Below are positions 30,001 through 40,844 of a DNA stretch of 64,000 nt, piece by piece. Source of the stretch: Amia ocellicauda (Eukaryota > Chordata > Actinopteri > Amiiformes > Amiidae); assembly GCF_036373705.1 (NCBI RefSeq), contig NC_089853.1:31527068-31591067 (forward strand), read 5' to 3'. The notes under the pieces were generated by a model that did not search any database, was not told the DNA's origin, and worked only from the letters and a program-made list of their open reading frames with translations. Numbering within the stretch: position 1 is the first letter of the stretch; each line of letters begins with the position of its first letter. The translations under genes were made by a program, and so were the position numbers.

Positions 30001-30316
30001 ACTTATTTCCCTTAAATGTAAGATTCAATGAAGGCGTTTGAAACGAAACAATATAAATGTGACAGCAGGTCCCGCAGCAGCTGCAGTAAGAGCTCCGCTG
30101 CTCTTTCCAGAAAGTTCCGCCGCGCCGCGCCGGCCGCAGTCGGCAGCCGCACAAGTGCACTCGGCCGCGGCCGCTCACACGTACCTTCTCCCCCTCGCTG
30201 GGGTTCTTGTCCGGGTGGTACTTCAGGGCCAGCTTCCTGTAGGCTTTCTTAATTTCCTCCGAGGTCGCGGCGGGCTTGACACCCAGAATGTCGTAGTAAC
30301 CGGTTTCTCGGACCAT
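27002..30316 (-). CDS. DNAJA4: DNAJA4, type A J-domain co-chaperone of HSP70 (complete, 7 coding exons)
   Basis: Coding exons in transcript order are 30316-30185, 29595-29415, 28987-28883, 28436-28209, 27923-27693, 27470-27370 and 27214-27002. They sum to 1,191 nt, or 396 residues. The J domain is at residues 6-68 with the HPD motif at 34-36, followed by a Gly-rich [20 protein letters not shown] linker. The four zinc-finger repeats are [24 protein letters not shown] and CKTCNGHK. The substrate-binding carboxy-terminal domains follow, then the farnesylation box CQTQ. J proteins stimulate HSP70 ATPase and deliver clients. DNAJA4 rather than DNAJA1 is indicated by [24 protein letters not shown] and RASGRF1 nearby. 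The neighbouring heat-shock elements fit stress induction. Confidence 0.92.
30104..30118 (-). promoter_or_regulatory. perfect heat-shock element in DNAJA4 intron after the start-codon exon
   Basis: TTTCC-AGAAA-GTTCC matches three perfect alternating 5-bp units. It lies 67 bp inside the intron after the exon that encodes the J-domain start, in the same CpG-rich block as the promoter. Confidence 0.6.
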
Positions 30317-30341
30317 GTTGAGATCTCAAATAAAAACGGCG

Positions 30342-30665
30342 GCTGGGGGAGATAAAAATAAAAATAAATTTAAAAATGGCAGATAAATGGCGCAGAAACA
30401 AATATGCATTTGTAAAGCCTGTATTCACAGACCGCTCACACTGAAGCTAGCGGCACAGACGCACGCTGTACAGGAATGAAGGCACCGACACTCACTGCTG
30501 CGTCTGAACGTCATTATATCCAGGTATATACGAATAACGGGCGTTCATTTTCACTAGGTAACACGACCAAACGGTGCCCGTCTCCACAGTGCAGCCCACG
30601 TACCTGTGCGGCAGACCAGCGGCTGTGCGCTCCGCTCTCCCTCGGTGTCGGTGCTCCGGCCGGGC
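30342..30665 (-). other. DNAJA4 5' UTR intron and non-coding first exon
   Basis: Upstream of the start codon the minus strand shows a T-rich tract and CCCCCAG acceptor, with the exon beginning at 30342. A CACAG/GTACGTG donor ends an upstream exon at 30604. With the TATA box at 30692-30697, transcription should start near 30665. That gives a non-coding exon of about 60 nt and an intron of about 260 bp. Confidence 0.55.
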
Positions 30666-30691
30666 GGCTGGGAAGATGGCCGGCTCGGCGC

Positions 30692-30697
30692 TTTATA
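30692..30697 (-). promoter_or_regulatory. DNAJA4 TATA box
   Basis: TATAAA on the minus strand inside a CpG-rich block, at the expected distance upstream of the inferred first exon. Confidence 0.6.
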
Positions 30698-30708
30698 TGC
30701 GGCGCTGC

Positions 30709-30723
30709 GGAACTTTCTGGAGA
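30709..30723 (-). promoter_or_regulatory. heat-shock element in the DNAJA4 promoter
   Basis: On the plus strand GGAAC-TTTCT-GGAGA, three alternating nGAAn/nTTCn units with one mismatch in the third. It sits 12 bp upstream of the TATA box, a typical position for HSF1 control. HSF binding is inference from the motif. Confidence 0.6.
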
Positions 30724-31090
30724 GTAAACGCCACCTCACGCAGTGACGCCGCCGCGCCGACGGCTCTGGAAAGCGCGGCGGGTTGTTGTGCTGGTAGGAT
30801 ACAGCTCATGCACCCAGTATAGTGTAGTGAAAATGTGTTTCATTTGCTTAAGCTTAGTTGGCTATGGCTCTTCTTGACTTCTTGTTTTACATATGAATAG
30901 GAACAGCATAATAATAATAGATTAACAAGATTCCCACTGTCCCTATATATCTGCAGGCAGGGGCAGAGAAATCATAAACATGAGTTGTGGTATTCAAACT
31001 AACTCCTATCCGTGTCTGCTTGGTACAGTGATTCATGTGTACATGATACACAGAAGGTTGCTTGTATGTATTTATTATTGATTTGTAATT

Positions 31091-31115
31091 ACACACACAC
31101 ACACACACACACACA
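31091..31115. repeat. (AC)n microsatellite
   Basis: Twelve uninterrupted AC dinucleotides. Confidence 0.95.
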
Positions 31116-31724
31116 GGATGCATTTTGTTTGGTTTGTCTTATAAGTGTGGTGTGGTGTACCATGGAGTAACTTTGTACCAAACAAAGTAGGGTAGTGTGG
31201 TACAACATGGTTAAAACATGGTCAAGTGAAGTGCGGGCACTGTGGTGAAATGTGGTGTACATCAAATTCTGTACCTCTGCTTAAGATTGCATAACCAGCA
31301 CACAATGTTTTGACATGAAAGTGCAACAAAACATGAATGAGCATAGCCATCAAATTCAGCACCTCTGTCCACTCCCTATAGGGTAATGCTTATCCTCCAC
31401 TCCATCTCCTGCTCCAGCGCTGGCTTTCTGCAACACATCCTGCAAGACAGTGATGACTGGAAAGTGACAGTAATACTGACTAAGCCCTGTTCACGACCGC
31501 TACACTCACTGTAGGTGCCTATCCGCAAAGCAGAACCCAGCAAACACACACTCACACGGACACTCAAACAGCTACACTCAGATAAGTCGATATACTATAT
31601 GGGCCAAGGAGGAGGCTGTAAAACTTGTATCGCCTAAAACACAGCATTGTCCCCTGAAAACATGCCCGTCCCTGTTCTCCCTATGACACTTTTGTGGCCA
31701 ACTGACTGGCTGCCTGTCTTGCTG

Positions 31725-32160
31725 TCACGCCCAGGCAGTGGACAGGAGGTTCGGACCCAAGTGCGGAAGCACGGGGTGGGGCAAAAAGCAGAGTCGGAGA
31801 CAGTTTAGGGGTCGAAAGCAGCGAACAGAGTCCAGAGGGAGATCCAGGAGATGGGTCAAAAGGAAGGCAAGGGTCAATAATGGAGGCGTCAGTGGTAAAT
31901 AAACAGTGCTTGGTAATACAACTCTCAGAAAATATAATATTTCAGAAAGTGTTTGAGGGACAAAGGGGTATATATATGCCGGGAAGAGGGCCGCAGGTAA
32001 TAAAGGCTGGGAGTGCTGGGCCAATGGGAGGAGAGGGTGGAAGGAGAAAGTGCACAGGGTGAGTAGGAATGTCAATTGGGGAATGAGAGATTCAGGGTTA
32101 GAATGTGGGGGAGGATGACCTCTAGTGGCGCACAGGGGAAGTGCGGGGTAAATGCATAAC
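31725..32160. repeat. unclassified interspersed repeat, copy 1
   Basis: Purine-rich block beginning near CACGCCCAGGCAGTGGACAG and TTCGGACCCAAGTGCGGAAG. It resembles the block at 40235-40600 in layout (GGxCCCAAGTGC start, then repeated GGTCA/AGGCAAG words). That suggests a dispersed non-autonomous family, but no termini or target duplication could be fixed. The 145-codon minus ORF here is low-complexity Pro/Leu and is not called. Confidence 0.4.
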
Positions 32161-33289
32161 ATTTGCCTATTCAGACGTTTTGTGTATTCAAATATACTAA
32201 TTTTCAGAGGCTTTCTTCATACTTGTCAACTTCATAACCATTAGGTTGCTTGTTCTTTAGGTACAGCACAATACAGTCTATACATTATAATACAGCCTAC
32301 AGTATATTACAGTACTAGGGAAACAGTTATACATATCAAACCATACTTCTACATGTAAATAATAATGGTGTACTGTATATCAAGCAATAATATAGATGTA
32401 TTTTGACTGTCCCCTGGGCCTATGGCACTTTTTGTCTCCTGTTGTGGCAACTGAAATTCCAGCTGAGTGTTTCAATCTTTTGAGAGGTGTGGTGAACTTT
32501 TAATTGTGTATTAAAATTAAATTAAACTTTTAACTCTGCTCATTTGAAATTGAAAGATCCTGCAATACCACTGTGCATTATAGCATTGGCTTCAATTTGA
32601 TCTACGTGCCGGAATATGATGCTAACTCTTTCATACTATCACATAAATGCTTATTCGATACATTATAATACATATTCCATAATAATATATGCAAAAGTCC
32701 TGCATGTGCATTTGAGGGGTATGTCTTATCAGACAGAAGTGATCCGGACAGCATTAGAGACACTTGGCGTCAGAAATGTTTTTTTGGTTTACATACAATG
32801 AAGTTTCCATAGTATTAATAATGTAGATATTCAGTAAAAGAATACCATGCAAATTAAGCAAAGTACGTGAAGTGCATAAATAGTCTTATCGTTGTTGTTG
32901 TTGTTTGCATTATAGTTTAAATTTAGAAATCTATAGGAGAATTCTATTTTTTTTTCTTTGGTGTGTGCTGTATTTTTGTGTGTGATTAAATCCACTGAAC
33001 AGTTCATCAGCAGTTGACTTGCTCAGGTACCTCACCCAATATTCTGAAATTGATGATATTGTCAGTCTACTACACATACTGTAGTTATGCAACTACATTT
33101 ATTTTATGATGTAACACAGAACTTTAAGTGCTTTTTAGAACTTTTCCCCATGGAAACAATGTTAAATAAAACACTCACTAATGAAACAGTACATATCTTG
33201 ACATATTTGTGGAGGCTTCTTGAGGACAGCCTTGTTATAAACCCATTATATTTTAAATTACTCAACGAATAATATTATAGAGCAATATA
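32161..33289. other. AT-rich spacer, nothing recognised
   Basis: No ORF, RNA gene or repeat structure of note, apart from a short GTT run near 32892. Confidence 0.5.
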
Positions 33290-34262
33290 TACAGTGGGGA
33301 AAATAAGTATTTGATCCCCTGCTGATTTTGTATGTTTTCCCACTGACAAAGAAATTATCAGTCTATAATTTTAATGGTAGGTGTATTTTAGCAGTGAGAG
33401 ACAGAATAACAACAAAAAAATCCAGAAAAACGCATTTCAAAAAAGTTATAAATTGATTTGCATGTTAATGAGGGAAATAAGTATTTGACCCCTTCGACTT
33501 ACTACTTGGTGGCAAAACCCTTCTGGCAATCACAGAGGTCAGACGTTTCTTGTAGTTGGCCACCAGGTTTGCACACATCTCAGGAGGGATTTTGTCCCAC
33601 TCCTCTTTGCAGATCCTCTCCAAGTCATTAAGGTTTCGAGGCTGACGTTTGGCAACTCGAACCTTCAGCTCCCTCCACAGATTTTCTATGGGATTAAGGT
33701 CTGGAGACTGGCTAGGCCACTCCAGGACCTTAATGTGCTTCTTCTTGAGCCACTCCTTTGTTGCCTTGGCTGTGTGTTTTGGGTCATTGTCATGCTGGAA
33801 TCCCCTTCCACGACCCATTTTCAATGCCCTGGCTGAGGGAAGGAGGTTCTCACCCAAGATTTGACGGTACATGGCCCTGTCCATCGTCCCTTTGATGCGG
33901 TGCAGTTGTCCTGTCCCCTTAGCAGAAAAACACCCCCAAAGCATAATGTTTCCACCTCCATGTTTGACGGTGGGGATGGTGTTCTTGGGGTCATTCCTCC
34001 TCCTCCAAACACGGCGAGTTGAGTTGATGCCAAAGAGCTTGATTTTGGTCTCATCTGACCACAACACTTTCACCCAGTTCTCCTCTGAATCATTCAGATG
34101 TTCATTGGCAAACTTCAGACGGGCCTGTACATGTGCTTTATTGAGCAGAGGGACCTTGCGGGCACTGCAGGATTTCAGTCCTTCATGGCGTAGTGTGTTA
34201 CCAATTGTTTTCTTGGTGACTATGGTCCCAGCTGCCTTGAGATCATTAACAAGATCCTATAT
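33290..34262 (-). mobile_element. Tc1-like transposon, 5'-truncated, with most of its transposase
   Basis: The left end TACAGTGGGGAAAATAAG, with an internal GGGAAATAAGTATTTGACCCC-like repeat at 33471-33492, is a Tc1-type terminal repeat starting at a TA. The minus strand is open from 34262 to 33465 without stops, about 265 residues. It shows the DDE catalytic blocks [14 protein letters not shown] and [15 protein letters not shown]. The helix-turn-helix amino terminus and the other terminal repeat are missing. Similarity ends abruptly near 34260. The element cannot move by itself. Confidence 0.85.
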
Positions 34263-35317
34263 TTTTAGTATACATGTCAATACAAAAAAGACGTTTGTAT
34301 GGATTTTTGTGGTGGAAAGGGCAGGGGTGGCCCTTAGTGAGTAGAGCCCAAAGTCAGCACTTCATCAGCACATCCCACCAACCCCACCCCCGGTCCCATC
34401 CCGTCCCGTCCCTGGCAAGCCCATACACTCTTAATGTCCTGTGCACAGTACTGCATTTGAGGTTACTTTGAGAATACTTTAAAATTTGATTCTTACCACG
34501 ATGTTGTCCATGGCTGTATTTTAACTGGAATTTCACAATTACTTTCAATGCTATCTTTTTGCTGTAAATTCATCATCTGTGTTTTCTTCTGTGGTGGCAT
34601 GGAGTTTTGAAATTTCCTGGGGGGAGTTACTAAGCCAACACCACTGTCAGATAAAATAAATAGCTAGAGAGGAGGGGAGGCTGACGATGTTTTCTCTGGT
34701 AAGAGTCAGGGGGTGTGGCTGACAATGTTTTCTCCAGTAGTTGTCGGGGATTTCCCTTTTCCTGATATAGCTCGGCACCACATTCTGAAATAGACACTGA
34801 CACTTAGTACTGTGAGAACTGACATTAGGTGGAGACATTAAACAAACAAGTTGTGTTTGTAAAGGTCTCTATCAGATGTGATATACCTTATCTACTACTG
34901 TTGTTTTACAAGATGGACTAAACCTGGAATGTCTTTTTTAACAGTTAAATAAATTAGAATTAACAATAATTTAATGACAAGAGAGATTTAAAAAGTGAAA
35001 AATATTTACATATCCTCTTTGGTGAGGCAGGCACATAGCTCTCCTGTCTAAATCATTTTGCCCCAGAAGTTTACTTTTCACTCTGTTAAAGTATTTAAAA
35101 TAAATAAGTAGTTCAGTAGTTTTGATTCACAAGGAGTGGTAAAGTTGTTCTCCATATGATATTGACTGATGACAAAGTAATCGCCCATCTTTTCTTTTAT
35201 CTCTTACAAATGATATGTAGTTTATCGTCTGTCTGCCCCTTTTCATTTCACTTGGCATTTCTAGTTCCTTTTAGACACTTGTGCTATGGGATTTTTTGAA
35301 TTTCTGACTAAGTGCTT
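34263..35317. other. spacer with no recognised feature
   Basis: No coding exon or clear repeat was seen. The sequence directly left of 35318 may still belong to the Tnp2-like element, but its end could not be defined. Confidence 0.4.
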
Positions 35318-36568
35318 TCATTTTTGAAGGTGGTTTTCCAATGGGAATGTGGAAATGTCATTAAGGCAACACTGGAAAAATTTCACATCATCAGGAAGGT
35401 GGATTAATCTGTGGACATTGTAGACGATGAAATTCTTTACATAAATGTCTATGTGTTTTTGAACAAAGTATGACAACAGCACCTGTGCATAGTCTACATA
35501 CTCATCCCTTCTGTCATCATTGGTTTCCAAGAGAATTGATAAGGCAACTGTTAGAGTCAGGAAATGGTCATACATTGTGCAAGGGAGTACTTTGCTCAAG
35601 ACCAGTGGGTCTGTGTATAAAACAAACTGCCTAAATTCAGTGGCCTTCCACCTGTCAACATCAAATAAGGACCTTGGTTGGTGAGCAAATTCAGACGGAC
35701 GTTTTCCTGCAAATGAGAGCAAGTGCTCTGATATTTCATTTATTTGTGCATATGAAAGCCGGCATTCTTTTGGTCCTTTCTTTAAAAAATGTAACACAAC
35801 TCCTAGACAGACTAGGTGGATATAATCAAGGCCAAACCCCCTTACACATGACATACCTTCTGAATACATGACTATTCTTCTATTATTTGTGTAACCTTTT
35901 ATTGTGCAACGATCACAAATGAAACATTTCTCAATCACATGGAATCTTTTTCCATCTAAAGTGATGCCATTATTTTTCAGGTTTTGTAATTCTAGTAGAA
36001 AGTCATTCAGCAATTCATGATTTGAGTTGGATTTTGCCTCACCATAAAACAAAGCCACCAGAAAAGGATCAAAAGTACTGAATCTGCATAATATAGGCCA
36101 CAACTGAACTGTGCTTGATTTAAATAGGGGTAGCCCATCAACAATAGTTTGCAGAGCAATAACAGTCTCTTTTTCTTAGAAATTTGGATTTTGTGCCAGT
36201 ATCTTCAACATGCCAGTCTCAATCCCAAAATAAGCATACTTCCCACCACACTTGCTTGCTGTCTGTATGGTCCTTGGTGTTTGCAGCATTGTGCGTGCAT
36301 CTTTAGGAAGTCTGTGGCCTTCTTTTCTAAGTATGCTGAGAAGATCATGTAATGCCGACCGAGTGCACTGACTATTAGTTGCCCATGCTGCAAGTTTTCC
36401 ACCACAATCCTGTTCACTTTCTTCCTCATGTTCTGTATCTAATTCGGAATCACTTAAATCTGACTCTGAAGCAACAATAAACTCAAAATCATTGTCATTA
36501 TTACTGTCCTTAATAGAGATTAGGATAGAGATTATTAAAAAACAAACAAATATGTAAATAATAATCAT
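35318..36568 (-). pseudogene. Tnp2/CACTA-like transposase ORF with one in-frame stop
   Basis: Two minus-strand ORFs, 36568-36176 and 36175-35318, are in the same frame and separated by a single TAA at 36178-36176. Read through, they give about 416 residues. The first part has an acidic region (SDSELDTEHEEESEQ) and a conserved-looking LRKEGHRLPKDARTML block. The second part continues VDGLPLFKSS, WPIL, LLNDFLLELQ and ICDRC-TIKG. This arrangement recalls the Tnp2 transposases of CACTA/EnSpm elements that occur in some animal genomes. The assignment is from memory of the family pattern and is moderate. No terminal repeats were identified, and the carboxy end appears truncated. Confidence 0.55.
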
Positions 36569-36659
36569 CTTAAATAATATGGAGATCTATTTATAAAGTT
36601 GGGACATATTCACAAAGCATTTTGATTTACCATGGTGCCCACTCCCCCCCAGAAGAAGG

Positions 36660-37166
36660 AGGTAGTTATAGTAGGAGACTCAATTCTTAGAGGTGTAGAA
36701 CACAGTGTGTTCTAGTGACAAGGAGACCCGCATGGTATCTTGCCTGCCTGGTGCTCAGGTTGCAGATCTCCCTAAACTAGTAGACGGGCTCCTGGCCAAA
36801 GCCGGGGGGAATCCACTGGTCATGGTCCACATTGGAACCAATGACATAGGAAAAGGTAGGACAGAGGTTCTGCAAGACAAATTTAAAGAGTTAGGAACAA
36901 AACTAAAGAGCAGAACCTCCACGGTAGTTTTCTCTGAAATACTTCCGGTACCACGTGCCAGGCCAGGGAGACAGGCAGAGATTAGAAAGTTTAACACGTG
37001 GTTGAAAGCTTGGTGTAGGGAAGAGGGGTTTAGGTTTATGGAGCATTGGTCTTTCTTCTGGGATAGATGGGACCTATACAAACCGGATGGTCTACATCTA
37101 AACAGAAGGGGGGCTAATGCATTGGGAGAGCGTATGTGCAGTGAAATTGAGAATCATTTAAACTAG
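36660..37166 (+). pseudogene. LINE ORF1 fragment with SGNH esterase domain
   Basis: The frame starting at 36660 reads VVIVGDSILRG, the nucleophile block. A frameshift near 36713 moves to the frame of 36705-37166, with IGTND and DGLHLN, the other SGNH blocks. Esterase-type ORF1 proteins are known in CR1-clade LINEs. The copy is interrupted and non-functional. Confidence 0.75.
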
Positions 37167-37249
37167 GGACCAGGGGGGCAGGGAGCTCTGACAATGGGAG
37201 ATGTTCCACTAAGGAAAGAAAACCAAGGGAAACTGCTAGTAGGAAAGTC

Positions 37250-38270
37250 CTGAAATGTTTGTACCTCAATGCCAGGAGTATAAGGAACAAGATGTTAGAC
37301 TTGGAAGCCACAGTGCTGGCGTGTGACTATGATGTTGTAGGAGTGACAGAAACATGGCTTACAGAAAATGATGGGGATGAATACAAGTTGGAAGGATACA
37401 CACAGTTTTGGAGAGACAGGTAAAATCGAAGAGGGGTGGGGTAGCATTATATGTGAAAAATGACATTGAGGCAGAAGAACTTGTATTAGATCCCAGTAAC
37501 GGAACAGAATCTTTGTGGGTGAAACTTTTGAACAAAAGATCTGCAGGATTAGCAGTAGGAGTGTGTTACAGACCACCCAACTCAGATATTCAGAAAGATG
37601 CTGCATTGTACAATGTTATCAGGACTGCATGTAGCAAGGATGTGGCTGTTATAATGGGGGATTTCAATTTCCCAAACTTAGACTGGGAAAGCCCAGTGGG
37701 GACTACAGAAGCAGAAATAGAAATGGTTGAGATGGTAAATGACTGCTTTCTAACTCAATTTGTCAGGGAACCAACCAGAGAGAGCGCATGTATTGACTTG
37801 ATCTTTTCAAATGAACAAGATAGTCAGGGGGACAATAGTTAGAGAACCAATGGCAAATTGTGATCACAATATGGTTAGCTTTGAGGCATTCTTTCAAAAA
37901 ACAAGCACCAAGTGTAAAACAATGGTCTACAATTTTAGAAAATCAAATCTTGAAGGTATGAGGCAGCACTTTGAAGAGATAGACTGGAGCACACTGGACA
38001 CAGATTCATCTGAAAATGGATGGTTATATTTTAAGAATATACTACTTGAGGCTCAGGAGCAATTTGTACCAAAACATATCAAATTGAGGACCAAGAAACA
38101 TTGGCCAAAATGGTTTAATAGAAGTATGCAAAAAAATATCAAGAGAAAGAAAATGTTGTATAGTGCATACAAAAGGGATGGAGACGAAACAAAATACATG
38201 AGCTGCAAAGAGCTAAAAATAATGCAAAGAGCTTTTTTCAATACTACAACTGCAAGAGGTCAATAAAGGA
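37250..38270 (+). pseudogene. LINE ORF2 fragment, APE-type endonuclease
   Basis: Endonuclease blocks are visible in order: LNARSIRNK, VGVTETWL, GVALYVKND, GVCYRPPNSD, IMGDFNFPNLDW and CDHNMVSF. The frame is broken by a stop near 37424 and a shift near 37830. Confidence 0.8.
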
Positions 38271-39309
38271 GGAAGTGAAACCGATATGGAAGTATATTGG
38301 AAAACGAACAAGATGTGGAAAATGTTCTAAATGAGTATTTCACAGAGGTTTTTACAAAAGAAAAAAGTGAAAACATGCCACAGGTTATCAATCAGTCCAG
38401 TCAAATCCTAAGAGAGATCAGGAAACTTGTCAAATTTGCCGATGATACTTAAATAGGTGGCTCAGCAGATACAATCTCAGCAGCACAGGATATTCAAAAG
38501 GACTTAGATAATATTCAGTTGTGGGCCGACACCTGGCAGATGAAATTCAATGTGGACAAGTGCAAGGTAATACATGCAGGTAACAGAAATGTCCACTATA
38601 ATTACACTATGGGAGAAATACAAATAGATGAAGTAATGCATGAGAAAGACCTAGGAGTCTATGTGGACTCCTCACTTTCTCCATCCAAACAGTGTGGGGA
38701 AGCAATAAAAAAGGCAAACAGAATGTTAGGGTATATCGTCAAAAGTGTAGAATTTAAAACAAGGGCAGTGATGTTCAGACTGTACAATGCACTAGTTAGA
38801 CCTCATCTGGATACTGTGTACAGTTCTGGGCTCCACACTTCGCTGCTCTAGTGGCAGTTCAGAGGAGAGCAACCAGACTTATTCCAGGTCTGAAGGGAAT
38901 GTCCTACTGAGAGACTGAGGGAACTGAACCTTTTCACCCTGGAACAGAGGAGACTACGTGGGGACTTGATTCAAGTCTTCAAAATCATGAAAGACATCGA
39001 CCACATCAAACCAGAGAAGCTTTTCCAGATCAGCAGGGACACATGCACCCGGGGACACAAATGGAAATTGGGCTACAAGGCATTCAAAACAGGAGACACT
39101 TCTTCACACAGAGTTTTCACAATCTGGAACAAACTCCCCAGCAATGTGGTAGATGCTGAAAGTTTGGGAACATTTAAAAATAGACTGGATAGGATCCTTG
39201 GATCACTCAGTTATTAATGTACACCAAACGAGCATGATGGGTCGAATGGCCTCCTCTCGTTTGTAAACTTTCTTATGTTCTTATCAAAAAATGTAGAAAA
39301 AGTAGTGTC

Positions 39310-40225
39310 CTCTCAGTGAATTGCTTTATTGAGCTACATTCTTATCTTTGAGAAGTTCTAATCAGGTTTCAGAGCTGATCATAGTGTAGAAACTGCCCCT
39401 TTTAAAGTGACAAGTGACTTTCGATTTTATTGGAGCGCCTCAATAATCAGTAGGCATCTCCGAAACTACATTTCAGTGGTTAAACTCATATCTTTCTAAT
39501 ATAACTTTTTCTGTTGAAATCTGTAACTTTTCTTCTTCTTCGGCACATATTACTTGTGGTGTACTGCAAGGTTTAATCCTGGGGCCCATATTATTCTCTA
39601 TTTATATGCTACCACTTAGAAAACACAATATCTCAATCCATTGTTATGCAGATGACACTCAGACACAGTTATATGTACCAGTTAAACCCAACAACTCCAG
39701 TACTCTGGCCAATCCCACAAACTGTCTAGCAGATATCAAGTGTTGGATGTCACAATTTATTTTGCAGCTGATCGATAACAAATCCAAAATAGTTTTATTT
39801 GGATCAGCAAACTCCACTGACTTGCTGCAACATAGTCTAGGCAGTCTGGCAGCATATATTAAACTGGTAATAAGAAATTTTGGGGTAATCTTTGATCCAG
39901 AGCTGAGTTTTAATGAACGGGTAAAATGGGTTGTATAGTCATGTTTTTATTTGTTGAGGAACATTTCTAAAATAAGATCCTTTTTATCTGTCAGAGACCT
40001 GGAAAAAGTAATTCACGCTTTTATTTCTTCTCACTTGGACTATTGTATTACACTTTACGCTTGTCTTGTCAGAAAACCCTTTCCCGTCTGCAGTTTGTGA
40101 TGAGAACATATTATCCCAATTTTATATTTCTTACATTGGTTAGCAGTTATTTTTAGAATACATTTTAAGATTTTATTCATCACTTTTAAGGCACTGTGGG
40201 GTCTTATATCTGTAAAAAGGTAATG
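39310..40225 (+). mobile_element. L2-like LINE remnant (reverse transcriptase fragment)
   Basis: A degraded copy distinct from the preceding LINE. Visible reverse-transcriptase pieces are GFRADHSVET, GVLQGLILGPILFSIYMLP and HCYADDTQ, the catalytic block, followed by a degraded carboxy-terminal part with LDYC and FHWLAV-like words. Many stops; both ends are truncated. Confidence 0.75.
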
Positions 40226-40234
40226 CTAGCAGAG

Positions 40235-40600
40235 CCCTTCAATGTCAAGGGTCTAGGTCCCAAGTGCAGGGCAAAAACAGATCAGAGGAGACAGGTCAGA
40301 AACAGGCACAGGGTTGAGAATCAGCAAGCAAAGCAATAGAGGAAATCCAAAAGACGTGGTTGAGAAAACAGGCAAGAAGTCAAGGCACAGGCAAACATGA
40401 ATAACACGGGAGATCCAAGAGTTGGGAGTCAAGGGAAACATGCAAAGATCAGTAGGCAAGACGGTAGATACAAGGAGAAATGCTCTGTGTTGTTACTGAA
40501 TAGCAAACAAGCATTTGCAAGGAATATGAGCAGCAAAGGGGCATATATACTCAGAGCAGAGGGAAGCAGACAACAGTGGATTGTTGTATTGAAGATTCTA
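40235..40600. repeat. unclassified interspersed repeat, copy 2
   Basis: Starts near GTCTAGGTCCCAAGTGCAGG and continues with repeated AGGCA, GGTCAG and CAAGAAGTCAAGGCA words. It resembles the block at 31725-32160. The family is not identified. Confidence 0.4.
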
Positions 40601-40604
40601 TAGG

Positions 40605-40844
40605 CATGTGGTAAAAAGCTTTGTGCTCTAATGAAACTACAATAGAACAACCTTTTGGCCTAATTGCAAAGCATTATGCCAACACAGCACATCACCCAAA
40701 GAACACCATCTCTACTGTGAAGCCGGGTGACAGCATTATGTTATGGGGATGTCCGCAGGCACTGGAGTATGTGTCTGGATAGAAGGGAAAATGAATGGAG
40801 CAAAGTACAGAAAAATCCGTGAAGAAAACCTGATATACTGTATA
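40605..40844 (+). pseudogene. Tc1-like transposase fragment
   Basis: With small repairs in frame this reads SNETTIEQPFGLIAKHYA, NTAHHPKNTISTVK, SIMLWGC and MNGAKYRKIREENL, the middle of a Tc1-type transposase. It is from a different subfamily than the 33290 copy. It stops where the next element begins. Confidence 0.7.

Larger units (their letters stand above)
30666..31724. other. spacer upstream of DNAJA4
   Basis: The first 120 bp belong to the DNAJA4 CpG-rich promoter. After that the sequence is ordinary, with an (AC)n run at 31091-31115 and a degenerate GTGGTGT-rich patch at 31145-31260. No coding exon or RNA gene was seen. Confidence 0.5.
36620..39287 (+). mobile_element. CR1/L2-type LINE, internally deleted, with intact 3' tail
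   Basis: The copy runs from an ORF1-like esterase through an APE endonuclease to the end of ORF2. It ends in a tail with GTCGAATGGCCTCCTCTCG and TTCTTATGTTCTTAT, a pattern common in fish CR1/L2-like LINEs. The reverse-transcriptase core is deleted near 38270-38430. Only the KFADDT motif at 38435-38452 and the following thumb region (38519-39217) remain. Frameshifts and stops show it is dead. Confidence 0.85.

Noticed and set aside
31725..32162. 145-codon Pro/Leu-rich minus ORF
   Set aside because: Purine-rich repeat DNA with biased composition; no domain.
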